This document shows, one piece after another, positions 33,119 to 42,139 of a stretch of 52,361 bases of DNA (its first letter is position 1; every line of letters starts with the position of its first letter). A program made the translations under genes and the position numbers. Location of the stretch: the NCBI GenBank assembly GCA_018364485.1, contig JAGZLX010000002.1, forward strand, positions 1 to 52,361, given 5' to 3'. The stretch is from Granulicatella adiacens (GTDB lineage Bacteria > Bacillota > Bacilli > Lactobacillales > Aerococcaceae). A model generated the notes under the pieces. It saw only the letters and a program-made list of their open reading frames with translations, was not told the origin of the DNA and did no database searches.

Positions 33119-33664
33119 TTATGCTTTGGATGGTTTTGATAAAAAGAATAGGTAAAGTCCAAAGGCTAATTTAATAAAGGCATCGATATAGGCGATAGTC
33201 ACGAGAGAGCTTTGCGGAGAAAGGTATCCGACCGCTGCATTGATCACGCATGCCAATCCTAAGAAAATCATTGATTTCCCATGAACGAAATAGTACGGGA
33301 AGAAATGAATTCCTGTTGCTAGGAGCGCGCCTAACCAGATGAGTCTCCAGTTCTCTGTTTCGAAGAATGGTCCACCTAAGAGTACTAGTAAAATAAATAA
33401 GAGAATTACTGAGTATAACGACATTTTGCGTTGGAAAGGTGTTGAAGGGCCGTCCGAGAATTTATGGAGTACTTTTTTATTCAGATTGATAGAAAAGAAG
33501 CTCACCATATAGCCGATACTGAAGACCTGCATATTAATGATTTGTTCTCCACCTACAACCGTCGCGAGTGCAATCACGAATGCAACTGCGATAAGCCATA
33601 AGCCGCACGCTTTTTTGTAGTTGAATTCTAACGTTTCTCCTTTGTTATAACCTAAAAATGACAT
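33119..33664 (-). CDS. Multi-pass membrane protein of unknown function
   Basis: 181 residues with GGAGG eight bases before the ATG. About six hydrophobic segments (for example GLWLIAVAFVIALATVV, LYSVILLFILLVLLGG, LIWLGALLATGIHFFPYYF, AFIKLAFGLYLFFL) with short loops. I know no motif that fixes a function; similar integral proteins occur as single genes in Bacilli. It has its own terminator and lies between two repeat fragments. Confidence 0.75.
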   Translation of the reverse strand: MSFLGYNKGETLEFNYKKACGLWLIAVAFVIALATVVGGEQIINMQVFSIGYMVSFFSINLNKKVLHKFSDGPSTPFQRKMSLYSVILLFILLVLLGGPFFETENWRLIWLGALLATGIHFFPYYFVHGKSMIFLGLACVINAAVGYLSPQSSLVTIAYIDAFIKLAFGLYLFFLSKPSKA

Positions 33665-33727
33665 ACGAATTCCTCCAGTTCACTTTGAAACTTTTAACGA
33701 CATTCTCTATTCTACTCCTGTAAAAAT

Positions 33728-33813
33728 CGGATTTCAAACATCGCACTTTTGTCGAAGGTGAGAGATTTCGGCTCGAACCGGTGCAACGTTACAGCTATTA
33801 TAAAGAAATCCGC
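33728..33813 (+). repeat. Long-hairpin repeat fragment D2 (short form)
   Basis: CGGATTTC (33728-33735) pairs with GAAATCCG (33805-33812). Between them lies the right half of the core, GAAGGTGAGAG, GGCTCGAACCGG and CGTTACAGCTATTATAAAG; the inner hairpin is missing. Closest to copies A and C. Confidence 0.65.
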
Positions 33814-33833
33814 ACAGTTCCACAGAATCAAAA

Positions 33834-33862
33834 AAAGCACAGCCTCTTAAGTGAAGCTGTGC
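33834..33862 (-). terminator. Terminator of the SemiSWEET gene
   Basis: Stem GCACAGC/GCTGTGC with T7 on the minus strand, about 14 bases after the stop codon. Confidence 0.82.
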
Positions 33863-33875
33863 GAATCATCATTGA

Positions 33876-34142
33876 TTAAAAAATTGCTGTTAAAGCAGAG
33901 ATTAGACCAAAGAAGATACCAGGTGCGTTTGCAGCTGCTAGTGGAATATCACGGTCTGGTTTGAATAATCCATAGTATACCCATAATGAGCAGTTTAATG
34001 CGGCAACGAGTGGTTGAATGAAGTCTCCTTTGTGTCCAGCTAAGTTATTCATAATTTGCGGAATATAAGCTACATACATCGCCACAGACATACATGTTGC
34101 GATCCACCCTAATATTTGTGTTTGTTTTTCTGATAATTTCAT
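33876..34142 (-). CDS. SemiSWEET sugar transporter
   Basis: 88 residues forming a single triple-helix bundle: GWIATCMSVAMYVAYIPQIM with the PQ motif, QPLVAALNCSLWVYYGLFKP, and DIPLAAANAPGIFFGLISAL. Bacterial SemiSWEETs dimerise to give a uniport path for sugars such as sucrose or glucose. Ribosome site AAAGGAG. Single-gene unit with its own terminator. Confidence 0.92.
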   Translation of the reverse strand: MKLSEKQTQILGWIATCMSVAMYVAYIPQIMNNLAGHKGDFIQPLVAALNCSLWVYYGLFKPDRDIPLAAANAPGIFFGLISALTAIF

Positions 34143-34250
34143 ATTTACTGCTCCTTTCCTTTTTCGAACTATGTAAAATTTTATATAAAATGTAAATGAT
34201 TTTCAAGAGCGGATAACCGTTTACAATGATAAGTTTTTGTTAAGAACGTT

Positions 34251-34284
34251 AAAAAGCACAGCCTCCTACTCGGAAAGCTGTGCT
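34251..34284 (-). terminator. Terminator overlapping the end of tadA
   Basis: AGCACAGC inside the last codons pairs with GCTGTGCT after the stop, followed by TTTTT on the minus strand. The stem is nearly the same as that of the SemiSWEET terminator. Confidence 0.8.
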
Positions 34285-34772
34285 TCTTTTGCTTCTTGTT
34301 TACGTTGTTTATTGCGTTCGCGAAGGCCTTTGAAGAAGGTCTGCAAAATCTCTTTGCATTCGTCTTCCAAGATGCCTTGCTCGACTTCGACTTGATGGTT
34401 GAACCGCTCGTCTTGAAGGAGATTCATAAAGGTACCGGCTGTACCGGCTTTCGGGTCGAAGGCGCCGAACGTCACCTTTTTGAGACGCGCGAGAATCATT
34501 GCTCCGCTACACATCGGACAAGGTTCCAGCGTGACGAAGAGTTCGCAATCTTCGAGTCGCCAGCTTGCAAGGTGCTGGTTCGCCTGGCGAATCGCTTTGA
34601 TTTCAGCGTGCAAGGTGGCGTCTTGTTCCTTTTCGCGTAAGTTATGGCCGCGACCGATGATTTCACCGTTTAGGACGACGACCGCCCCGATTGGCACTTC
34701 CGCTTGGTCATAGGCTTTCTGCGCTTCCTTCAACGCTTCCCTCATAAAGAATTCTTTTTCCTGAAGTTCCAT
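34266..34772 (-). CDS. tadA: tRNA-specific adenosine-34 deaminase
   Basis: 168 residues. Zinc/catalytic motifs HAEIKAI and PCPMCSGAMI, plus EVPIGAVVV near the start, identify TadA, which makes inosine at the wobble base of tRNA-Arg(ACG). The ATG is four bases after the preceding stop, with only a poor ribosome site, so translation is likely coupled. The C-terminal tail (RERNKQRKQEAKEA) is basic and variable. Confidence 0.96.
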   Translation of the reverse strand: MELQEKEFFMREALKEAQKAYDQAEVPIGAVVVLNGEIIGRGHNLREKEQDATLHAEIKAIRQANQHLASWRLEDCELFVTLEPCPMCSGAMILARLKKVTFGAFDPKAGTAGTFMNLLQDERFNHQVEVEQGILEDECKEILQTFFKGLRERNKQRKQEAKEAQLSE

Positions 34773-34776
34773 GTTC

Positions 34777-36072
34777 TTACTGATAGACGCGCTTGGTCAC
34801 GACTAGACTGTGCGGTCTCTCAAACTCCTTATCTAAGTAATCTTGATACGTCCCTGGGGAAATAAATCCTCGGGCGCTTAAAATATCGGTCCCTGCTGTT
34901 CCGACAATTGTGTCTGCTAGCAACACGCAGTTGGTACTCATCACAAAATACGTTTTGAATTTTGAAGAGACGAACTTATACAATTTCGCGTCCGCTTCTT
35001 GTTTAAGCTTGTAGGCGTACATCGGCTCTTCCTTGTCGATGCCAGGACGTGCTGGTTTCACGGTTTTTGGTGGATCCCACGGCACTGTGAGCGACATCAG
35101 TTTGGCGATTTCTTTATCGATGGCAGCCATTTGTTCTGGAGATAAGGCTAGGCCATAACCGAGTAAGGTCTTATGGTTTTCGCGTTTACAAAATTCGATG
35201 TATTTTTCACGGTCGGCACTGAAAAGCACCCCGTCGCCCATCGTTCCAAAGAGGCGTTCCGAATTCGTATCGTAGTTTCCGAATGAAATGATACGCCCCT
35301 TATAACATAGGTCGACATGCCCGATTGCCCCAAATCCGTCTTTTGTGACGTGAATAAACATTTCTAAGTTTGGTTCTGCATTTTCTTTGGCACGGTCGTA
35401 AATTTCAGAAGCGGTTTCGCCTTCTCCAAGTTCCAACGCATCATTGATTTTTTGCAAAGTCACACGAGGAATAATCGCAGCCAGTACCAACGGCATCCCT
35501 CGACGCAAGCGTCTACGAAGGACTTTCTTTCCAACTTCGGCCTCGAAGAACCAGCCGTCTCGAATATTGCTAATCCCATGCCCGATAAAATAAAGCGATA
35601 GGAAGAACATTTGCAAGTTGCCGTCGCCCCCAAGAGCCAGTAAAGTCGCTACCCCGACAACTGAGAGCCAAATGGTATCAATGAGCAAGCGCAGTCGCGG
35701 ACGGATACCGTCTTTGACATAAATATAGTACGTTACGCCACTAGTGGCCGCTTTCATCACTTCGTTAAGCCCCATCAAGATACTGACAATCGCAATCGGA
35801 AGCGAGATAAAAAATTGATTTCCTGCTAAAAATCCGTAAAGGAAAAATTTAGCAACATTCAGCCATAATGGATCTTTTGCCGCCGCCTTACTAAACCAAC
35901 GGAACAAGAAATTCCATAGTTCACGAGCCCATAAGAATGTTAAAAACAGACGTAACATCAATTCTGGGAAGCTTGGTCCGTAGATTAGGAGCAACACCCC
36001 AGCAATAAGGAATGCAATCCCTTCAATTAGGAGCTTTTTCCCTGTAATCCCTAGTTCACTAATTTTCTTCAT
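34777..36072 (-). CDS. DUF308-like membrane domain fused to a permuted papain-fold (NlpC/P60-like) hydrolase
   Basis: 431 residues. The first 190 carry about six hydrophobic segments in the style of HdeD/DUF308 (LLIEGIAFLIAGVLLLIYGP, ISLPIAIVSILMGLNEVM). After a Glu-rich linker comes a soluble domain with IGHVDLCYKGRIISFGNYD (candidate catalytic His) and, about 125 residues later, TNCVLLADTI (candidate Cys). His before Cys is the order of circularly permuted papain-fold enzymes (YiiX/LRAT type). The substrate may be a lipid or peptide near the membrane. A second, membrane-free version is at 45482-46192. Middle gene of a phosphatase-this-tadA operon. Confidence 0.68.
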   Translation of the reverse strand: MKKISELGITGKKLLIEGIAFLIAGVLLLIYGPSFPELMLRLFLTFLWARELWNFLFRWFSKAAAKDPLWLNVAKFFLYGFLAGNQFFISLPIAIVSILMGLNEVMKAATSGVTYYIYVKDGIRPRLRLLIDTIWLSVVGVATLLALGGDGNLQMFFLSLYFIGHGISNIRDGWFFEAEVGKKVLRRRLRRGMPLVLAAIIPRVTLQKINDALELGEGETASEIYDRAKENAEPNLEMFIHVTKDGFGAIGHVDLCYKGRIISFGNYDTNSERLFGTMGDGVLFSADREKYIEFCKRENHKTLLGYGLALSPEQMAAIDKEIAKLMSLTVPWDPPKTVKPARPGIDKEEPMYAYKLKQEADAKLYKFVSSKFKTYFVMSTNCVLLADTIVGTAGTDILSARGFISPGTYQDYLDKEFERPHSLVVTKRVYQ

Positions 36073-36082
36073 AACTATACCT

Positions 36083-36541
36083 CTATTGATTTAATTCCTG
36101 CTTCAATTGCTCTAGAAGCGCCTTGCACCCGAGCGTCACATCGCGATACGTCGCATCAAAGTCCCCTGTATACCACGGATCGGCAATATCGCGCTGCACT
36201 CCTGCCACTTCAAGCAAGCGAGCCACCGTCGCATCCGATTTTCCATCGACAAACGAGTGGATATTACGCACATTCGACGCATCCATTCCCAAGATGTAGT
36301 CGGCATCCAGGTCGGTTTCATCCAACGTCCGTGACACAAGCCCCTTTGCGGAAATGTCGTGATCCTCGAGTTTCTTACGAGTGCCGTGATGCACCGGATT
36401 CCCATGCTCCCACGTACTTGTCGCAGCGGAATCTATCGTAATTTTATCTTCCAATCCTTCTTCATGAACCATTTTTCTAAATACAGCTTCTGCCATCGGC
36501 GAACGACAAATATTCCCCAAGCAGACGAATACAACCTTCAT
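36083..36541 (-). CDS. Low-molecular-weight protein-tyrosine phosphatase
   Basis: 152 residues from the ATG at 36541 (GAGGGACG upstream). The P-loop is VCLGNICRSPMAE (CX5R with nucleophile Cys7 and Arg13) and the general acid is in IADPWYTGDF. Such enzymes dephosphorylate tyrosine on bacterial kinases or arginine on proteins; the residue after the Cys pattern does not settle which. First gene of the operon; -10 TACAAT at 36578-36573. Confidence 0.93.
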   Translation of the reverse strand: MKVVFVCLGNICRSPMAEAVFRKMVHEEGLEDKITIDSAATSTWEHGNPVHHGTRKKLEDHDISAKGLVSRTLDETDLDADYILGMDASNVRNIHSFVDGKSDATVARLLEVAGVQRDIADPWYTGDFDATYRDVTLGCKALLEQLKQELNQ

Positions 36542-36715
36542 GACCGTCCCTCGCTTTCCATTCTTCCCCTTCATTGTAACATATGAACGCATGTCACGTC
36601 ACTTCATCACCGCAGCCCTGCAGAGACAATTTTTCCTGCACCCAACTTCTTTTTTCTTCTCTCCCTTTCTTTCGAATGAAGGCAAAATCCATTTGAAATA
36701 AAGCACAAACGCAGC

Positions 36716-36916
36716 GCTAAAAAATAAACGGAATACCCTTCGGATTCTATAGCAGCAATAATAGCGATTGTAATCGATGTGAATTACTGACTCTGGAAAT
36801 TCATTTCCTAGAGTCAGTTTGAAGCTCGATAGGGAGCGAGACCCTAGGCTCGCCCCGGTACAGCTATTACCGCTGCTATGAAGATATCCGAAGCGGTATG
36901 AAGTTTATTTTTTAGC
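36716..36916 (+). repeat. Long-hairpin repeat, copy E
   Basis: Perfect 14-bp outer arms GCTAAAAAATAAAC and its complement (36716-36729, 36903-36916), then ATACCcTTCGGAT with ATCCGAAgCGGTAT. Core: CTATAGCAGCAATAATAGC pairing with GCTATTACCGCTGCTATGA, inner hairpin CTGACTCT...AGAGTCAG (36787-36817), and GAGACCCTAGGCTC. It fills most of the 460-bp gap to glmS. Confidence 0.8.
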
Positions 36917-36970
36917 CCTTTGGGCTATATCCCCTCTTCTTTTCAAATGGTTTTTGCGTCCTTCGAAAAC

Positions 36971-37002
36971 AAAAAATGGTGGACAGCCGTCCACCATTTT
37001 TT
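36971..37002 (-). terminator. Terminator of glmS
   Basis: A 14-bp stem (A6TGGTGGAC and complement) ends in T6 and begins immediately after the glmS stop codon. Confidence 0.9.
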
Positions 37003-38811
37003 CTATTCCACTGTTACTGATTTGGCAAGATTACGCGGTTTATCCACGTCTAACCCTTTACCTAGAGAAGTGTAGTACGCGATTAATTGCGTTACCACAA
37101 CTGATACGATTGGTGCTAATAAGATTGGCACCGCTGGAACGATGATATCGTCGCCTTCTTGCTCAACACCTTCCATCGCGATTGTTGTTACGACAGCGCC
37201 ACGAGCTTTCACCTCTTGGATATTTCCGCGAGTGTGGCTTGCTACTACTGGTTCGCTTAATAATGCGATAACTGGAGTGCCTTCTTCGATAAGGGCGATT
37301 GTTCCGTGTTTTAATTCCCCTGCGGCAAAGCTTTCAGTTTGCACGTATGAGATTTCTTTTAATTTCAACGCTGCTTCCATCGCTACATAGTAGTCTAAGT
37401 GACGACCGATGTAGAAAGCATTGCGAGTTTCTAATAAGCGCTCTTTGACTAAGTCTTGAACGGCTTGTTTGTCTGATAATACGCTCTCGATTGAAGCGGC
37501 AACGACACCTAAGTCGTGCTTCATGTCGAATGGAGCTTCTAAGCCTTTAGAAGCGCGTAATGCGTCTGCTAAAACAGCCATTACTGCGATTTGTGCAGTG
37601 TAAGCTTTTGTTGAAGCTACGGCAATTTCAGGACCTGCATGTAATAGTAAAGTATAGCTTGCTTCACGAGAAAGAGTTGACCCTTTCACGTTTGTGATTG
37701 TTAATGATGGGAAGTTTTGCTCGTTTACTTTTACTAATGCTTGACGGCTGTCCGCTGTTTCTCCACTTTGTGATAAGAAAATGAAGAATGGTTTTTGTGA
37801 TAATAATGGTTGGTGGTATGCAAATTCGCTTGCTAAGTGAACTTCTACTGGAATTCCAGCAAGTTGTTCTACTAACGCTTTACCAACCCATCCTGCATGG
37901 TAGCTTGTTCCGCAGGCAATCACGTAAATGCGGTCGCTTGCTAAAATGCTGTCTTGGATTTCTTTATCGACTTGTAATTGACCATTTTCATCTTGATAGT
38001 TTTGGATGATTTTACGTAATACAACTGGTTGTTCATCCATTTCTTTCAACATGTAGTGAGGGTAAGCCCCTTTTTCTAAATCGTCTGCATCTAATTCTGC
38101 AACGAATGGTGCACGTTCTACTGGTTCGCCGTCGATTGTTTCGATTTCTACAGATGTGTCTGTTAAAGTGATTAACTCTTCGTCTTTGATTTCGATGTAA
38201 CGGTCTGTTTCAGCGATTGTTGCCATTGCGTCTGAACAGATCACGTTGAAGCCTTCGCCAACCCCTACTAATAATGGGCTCTTATGTTTTGCTGCGTAAA
38301 GAACGCCTGGTTTTTCGCTGTCTAATAAACCGAACGCGAATGATCCGCGGATTTCTTTCAACGCACGACGGAACGCTTCTTTCCCTGATAAGTTTTCTTT
38401 ATTTGCAAAGTATTCTACTAAGTTTACGGCAACTTCTGTATCTGTTTGAGATTTGAAATCAACGTCACTTAAGAATTCTTTTTTCAATTCGTCATAGTTT
38501 TCAATTACGCCGTTGTGCACTAATGTGAAACGACCTGATTGTGATTGGTGAGGGTGAGCGTTGTTTTCTGTCGCTGGTCCGTGTGTTGCCCAACGAGTAT
38601 GCCCAATCCCTGCAAATGCTGGAATTTCTTCATCCACTGCATCACGAAGATTTTGAATACGTCCAACACGTTTTACTAATTGTGTTGAGCCATCTTCGTC
38701 CATAATAAATAATCCTGCTGAGTCATATCCACGATACTCAAGCTTTTCTAATCCGTTTAATACTACTGTTTGGATTTTTCCGTGTCCAATACATCCTACG
38801 ATTCCGCACAT
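37003..38811 (-). CDS. glmS: Glutamine-fructose-6-phosphate aminotransferase
   Basis: 602 residues. Cys2 after Met (MCGIVG) is the glutaminase nucleophile; the class II amidotransferase domain spans about 1-220 (RWATHGPATENNAHPH), followed by two SIS domains (CGTSYHAGWVGKAL, SQSGETADS) and the DKPRNLAKSVTVE end. It makes glucosamine-6-phosphate, the first step to cell-wall amino sugars. The messenger starts with a glmS ribozyme, and AAAAGGAG precedes the ATG. Confidence 0.98.
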   Translation of the reverse strand: MCGIVGCIGHGKIQTVVLNGLEKLEYRGYDSAGLFIMDEDGSTQLVKRVGRIQNLRDAVDEEIPAFAGIGHTRWATHGPATENNAHPHQSQSGRFTLVHNGVIENYDELKKEFLSDVDFKSQTDTEVAVNLVEYFANKENLSGKEAFRRALKEIRGSFAFGLLDSEKPGVLYAAKHKSPLLVGVGEGFNVICSDAMATIAETDRYIEIKDEELITLTDTSVEIETIDGEPVERAPFVAELDADDLEKGAYPHYMLKEMDEQPVVLRKIIQNYQDENGQLQVDKEIQDSILASDRIYVIACGTSYHAGWVGKALVEQLAGIPVEVHLASEFAYHQPLLSQKPFFIFLSQSGETADSRQALVKVNEQNFPSLTITNVKGSTLSREASYTLLLHAGPEIAVASTKAYTAQIAVMAVLADALRASKGLEAPFDMKHDLGVVAASIESVLSDKQAVQDLVKERLLETRNAFYIGRHLDYYVAMEAALKLKEISYVQTESFAAGELKHGTIALIEEGTPVIALLSEPVVASHTRGNIQEVKARGAVVTTIAMEGVEQEGDDIIVPAVPILLAPIVSVVVTQLIAYYTSLGKGLDVDKPRNLAKSVTVE

Positions 38812-38885
38812 AATGTTTAACTCCTTTTATAAGAGGCTTCTTTAGACCTCTTTTTATTGTAATTTTTGATTATGTTTCTGGTGCT

Positions 38886-39016
38886 GTTTCAATTTTGTCA
38901 TTTCCTTGCAAAAATGGTTTGTATGAAACTGTAGACTGCACTGCCTTGAGTCATCCGCCGAGTGTTTCGATAAACTCATTCCTCGTCACCTGTTTTCCAA
39001 CAGGCCTGGCGCTATC
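38886..39016 (-). ncRNA. glmS ribozyme/riboswitch
   Basis: On the minus strand the order AGCGCCAGG (cleavage expected between A39013 and G39012), a GCCTGTT...AACAGGT hairpin, GACGAGG, TTATCGA, TCGGCGGATG and a long P4-type stem (GTTTC...GAAAC) matches the self-cleaving glmS ribozyme. Glucosamine-6-phosphate binding triggers cleavage and messenger decay, giving feedback on glmS. A small AGAGG/CCTCT hairpin follows before the ribosome site. From 39017 to 39303 I see no reliable gene: a 78-codon open frame lacks a ribosome site. The glmS promoter must lie there. Confidence 0.94.
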
Positions 39017-39303
39017 CTTATTGCTTCCTTTCAAAGCTTTCATAAATTTTCAGAAACATGTACATCATAACCGATGACCACCCCAAAAACAACTAATTTT
39101 CCTTTTTCCTAACCTTTTCCAAACCAAAAAGTAACTCCACCCCTCCTCAAACCGCACCCTTATTGCATTTCTAGGCACTCCTCTCGTAAGAACCACTTCC
39201 CCAACCTTTCCTAATCTTTCAATAATAAAGCTCCGAAACTTTTGTGTTTTTAGTTTGGAAGCACACATGATGTTCATTTTCTTTTTAGCTGAACTATTCA
39301 CTT

Positions 39304-39500
39304 AAAAAAGCTATTAACTGGGTTTTGGATTCTATAATAGCAATAATAGCGAGTGTACTCGAAACGAATTACTGCCTCTGGGAATTTATTCCCTAGAGGC
39401 AGTTTGAGAGTCGAGAGGAACTGAGACCTTAGGCTCAGTCCGGTACAGCTATTATCGCTATTATGAAGATATCCAAAAACCTTCGGTTAATAGCTTTTTT
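39304..39500 (+). repeat. Long-hairpin repeat, copy F
   Basis: Outer arms AAAAAAGCTATTAAC and GTTAATAGCTTTTTT would on their own form a guaB terminator; the element sits in the loop. Core: GTTTTGGAT/ATCCAAAAAC, CTATAATAGCAATAATAGC pairing with GCTATTATCGCTATTATGA, inner hairpin CTGCCTCT...AGAGGCAG (39373-39403), GAGACCTTAGGCTC. Confidence 0.82.
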
Positions 39501-39506
39501 GTTTTC

Positions 39507-40985
39507 TTATGAAATTGAATAGTTTGGTGCTTCTTTAGTGATTTGAACATCATGCGGATGGCTTTCTCTTAGCCCCGCACCACTCATACGCACAAACTGC
39601 GTATTCTCGCGAAGCTCTTCTAAATTATGCGCCCCAACATACCCCATACCAGAACGCAATCCGCCAACCATTTGGAAAATAATATCCGCCGCAGAACCTT
39701 TGTAGGCGACACGCCCTTCGATTCCTTCTGGCACGCGTTTGTTCGCTTCGTTTTTCGCTTGGAAGTAACGGTCGCCTGAACCATTTTCCATCGCTGCGAG
39801 ACTTCCCATTCCGCGGTATGTCTTGAAGCGACGTCCCTGGAAGATTTCGAATTCACCCGGAGATTCATCCGTTCCGGCAAGCATGCTTCCTAACATCACC
39901 GCATGTCCACCCGCTGCGATAGCTTTAGCGATATCTCCTGAGTACTTAATTCCACCGTCTGCGATGATCGCTTTGCCAAATTCTTTTGCTACTGTTGCGG
40001 CATCGTAAATCGCTGTGATTTGCGGAACCCCTACACCGGCAACGACACGAGTTGTACAGATAGAACCAGGTCCGATTCCGACTTTTACAACGTCTACGCC
40101 TACTTCGAATAAAGCACGTGTGCCTTCGCCTGTCGCTACGTTTCCGGCAATCAATGTTGCGTCAGGGAACGTTTCGCGGATTTCTTTAATTTTGCGAATC
40201 ACGCCAGCACTATGACCGTGAGCAGTATCGATGACGATGGCGTCCGCACCTGCGTCGAGTAATGCTTTTGCGCGTTCAAACGTATCTGAAGTAATCCCCA
40301 CTGCTGCGGCTACGAGTAAACGCCCGTGTTCGTCTTTAGCAGAGTTCGGGAATTCAATCACTTTCTCGATGTCTTTAATCGTAATTAAACCAGCGAGGCA
40401 GCCGTTGTCATCTACTAAAGGTAGTTTTTCGATTTTATGTTTTTGAAGAATCGCTTCGGCATCTTTGAGGGATGTTCCGACTGGAGCTGTTACGAGGTCT
40501 TCTTTTGTCATCACTTCGTCAATAGAAATGGAATAATCTGAGATAAAACGTAAGTCACGGTTTGTCAAAATCCCAACGAGATGACGTGTTTCTAGGTCGT
40601 CTACGATTGGAACACCGCTAATACGGTATTTTGCCATGAGGTCTTCGGCATCTTGTACTTTATGGGAAGGTGTTAAGAAAAATGGATTGATGATAACGCC
40701 ACTTTCTGAACGTTTTACTTTATGAACTTCTTCTGCTTGTTCTGCAATAGACATGTTTTTATGAATGACGCCTAATCCACCTTGACGCGCAATCGCAATC
40801 GCCATTGTTGAATCTGTGACAGTGTCCATACTTGCACTCATTAAAGGAATATTGAGACGAATGTTTTTGGCTAATTGCACGCGTAAATCCACGTCATTTG
40901 GCAAGACATGACTCTCCGCTGGAATTAGTAAAACATCATCGAATGTGTACCCTTCTTTTTGAAATTTTGTTTCCCATTTTGACAT
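39507..40985 (-). CDS. guaB: IMP dehydrogenase
   Basis: 492 residues. TIM-barrel with two inserted CBS domains (about 95-210). The catalytic loop is GPGSICTTRVVAGVG, and the FEIFQGRRFKTYRGMGSL and KGSAADIIFQMVGGLRSGMG stretches follow. It converts IMP to XMP, the committed step to guanine nucleotides. Ribosome site TGGAGG. Single gene; a long-hairpin repeat follows by seven bases and probably ends the transcript. Confidence 0.98.
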   Translation of the reverse strand: MSKWETKFQKEGYTFDDVLLIPAESHVLPNDVDLRVQLAKNIRLNIPLMSASMDTVTDSTMAIAIARQGGLGVIHKNMSIAEQAEEVHKVKRSESGVIINPFFLTPSHKVQDAEDLMAKYRISGVPIVDDLETRHLVGILTNRDLRFISDYSISIDEVMTKEDLVTAPVGTSLKDAEAILQKHKIEKLPLVDDNGCLAGLITIKDIEKVIEFPNSAKDEHGRLLVAAAVGITSDTFERAKALLDAGADAIVIDTAHGHSAGVIRKIKEIRETFPDATLIAGNVATGEGTRALFEVGVDVVKVGIGPGSICTTRVVAGVGVPQITAIYDAATVAKEFGKAIIADGGIKYSGDIAKAIAAGGHAVMLGSMLAGTDESPGEFEIFQGRRFKTYRGMGSLAAMENGSGDRYFQAKNEANKRVPEGIEGRVAYKGSAADIIFQMVGGLRSGMGYVGAHNLEELRENTQFVRMSGAGLRESHPHDVQITKEAPNYSIS

Positions 40986-41021
40986 AGCTCAAACCTCCAG
41001 TGATTGAATTTATTAACGAAT

Positions 41022-41049
41022 AATATACCACTTTTAAAAGAAAAAGCAA
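41022..41049 (-). promoter_or_regulatory. Promoter of guaB
   Basis: -35 TTGCTT (41049-41044) and -10 TATATT (41027-41022) with a 16-bp spacer, 36 bases before the ATG. The leader is too short for a riboswitch. Confidence 0.65.
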
Positions 41050-41194
41050 GCTTTTCTACAGAAAAACCTGTTAATTCATGGAAGTTTTATGTTTCATTGT
41101 TCGTTTTTTAATGAGAGTTTAATTTTTCACAAAAATACCTTCCAAAGCTTCGGAATTATGCTACACTTATAGTGACAAAGAAAGGATGATTCCT

Positions 41195-41950
41195 GTGAAA
41201 AAACAACTCATACCAGCAGTTGCACTATGCTTCATTCTCCTTGGCTGTTCGGGCAAGAACACGCCCGCTGAAACGACCACGAGTTCGATGGCGACTACTG
41301 TAGAAACAACGAGCACGACGACAAGTACAACAACGGAAACAACGGTTCAAAGTACAGAGGCTTCTTCTGAAGCGACTTCTGCGACTGAAGCGACTACGCA
41401 AGCGCAGGCTGCAAGTGGCATGGCTGACCTTTCCCTTGGGTATGACATCATCGTCAATAAAAAACACGCGCTACCGTCGACTTACGCGCCCGGCGAAGAT
41501 CCAACGGCTGGCCAACAAGTGCGCGCGTTAATTCAACGCATGCAAGAACTCGGCTATCCGATTAGCGACACGTACAGCGGATATCGTTCCTATGAATATC
41601 AAACCGAACTCTATAACAACTATGTATCCCGTGAAGGAAAAGCCGCCGCAGACACGTACTCTGCTCGCCCAGGATATAGCGAACACCAAACAGGGCTCGC
41701 CTTCGATATTCTCGATACCCATGGAAATCTACTCGATGGACCAGAGTATAGCGACGCCATCCACTGGCTTCATACGCATGCCCACGAGTACGGATTCATC
41801 GTCCGATTCCAACCAGGCAAGGAAGCCATCACAGGTTACCAACCCGAAGCATGGCACTTGCGCTACGTTGGTGACAAAGCCACTGCCATTTACCAATCCG
41901 GCTTGAGCTTGGAAGAGTATTTTGGAGTTGAAGGCGGGGATTATGAATAG
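41195..41950 (+). CDS. VanY-type D-alanyl-D-alanine carboxypeptidase lipoprotein
   Basis: 251 residues from the GTG at 41195, seven bases after GAAAGG; the ATG at 41186 is inside the ribosome site. The signal peptide ends AVALCFILLGC (lipid Cys). A Thr/Ser-rich linker of about 55 residues follows, then a VanY/peptidase M15B domain with zinc and catalytic motifs SEHQTGLAFDI and EAWHLRYVG. It should trim terminal D-Ala from peptidoglycan stems outside the cell. One of few plus-strand genes. Confidence 0.9.
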   Translation: MKKQLIPAVALCFILLGCSGKNTPAETTTSSMATTVETTSTTTSTTTETTVQSTEASSEATSATEATTQAQAASGMADLSLGYDIIVNKKHALPSTYAPGEDPTAGQQVRALIQRMQELGYPISDTYSGYRSYEYQTELYNNYVSREGKAAADTYSARPGYSEHQTGLAFDILDTHGNLLDGPEYSDAIHWLHTHAHEYGFIVRFQPGKEAITGYQPEAWHLRYVGDKATAIYQSGLSLEEYFGVEGGDYE

Positions 41951-41972
41951 CAGTATGTGAGGGCGAGTGGTC

Positions 41973-42052
41973 AGCTTTCGACCCTTTACCGAAATTAACG
42001 CAAGCGTCCGATAAGGACGTGCGGATAATTGTCGGAAAGGAACGCGAAAGCT
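41973..42052 (+). other. Long imperfect hairpin after the VanY gene
   Basis: AGCTTTCG pairs with CGAAAGCT at the ends, CCGAAATTA with TAATTGTCGG inside (one bulge), and GCGTCC with GGACG around a GATAA loop; about 80 nt in all. No T-run follows, so it is not a normal terminator. It does not share the core of the long-hairpin repeats. Confidence 0.5.
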
Positions 42053-42108
42053 ACGAGCCAGAACTCAACTATAGGATACGAGACAGAAAAACAGAAGCAA
42101 AAACAACA

Positions 42109-42135
42109 AAAACTACCTTGTTTCCAAAGTAGCTT
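42109..42135 (-). terminator. Terminator left of the islet
   Basis: GCTACTTTG-GAAA-CAAGGTAG followed by TTTTT on the minus strand. It directly follows the displaced copy of the papain-like gene's 3' end, so it was probably that gene's own terminator. Confidence 0.7.
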
Positions 42136-42139
42136 CTTT

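Noticed and set aside
39065..39301. 78-codon minus-strand open frame between guaB and glmS
   Set aside because: No ribosome site, no recognisable pattern, and it occupies the region where the glmS promoter and leader must lie.
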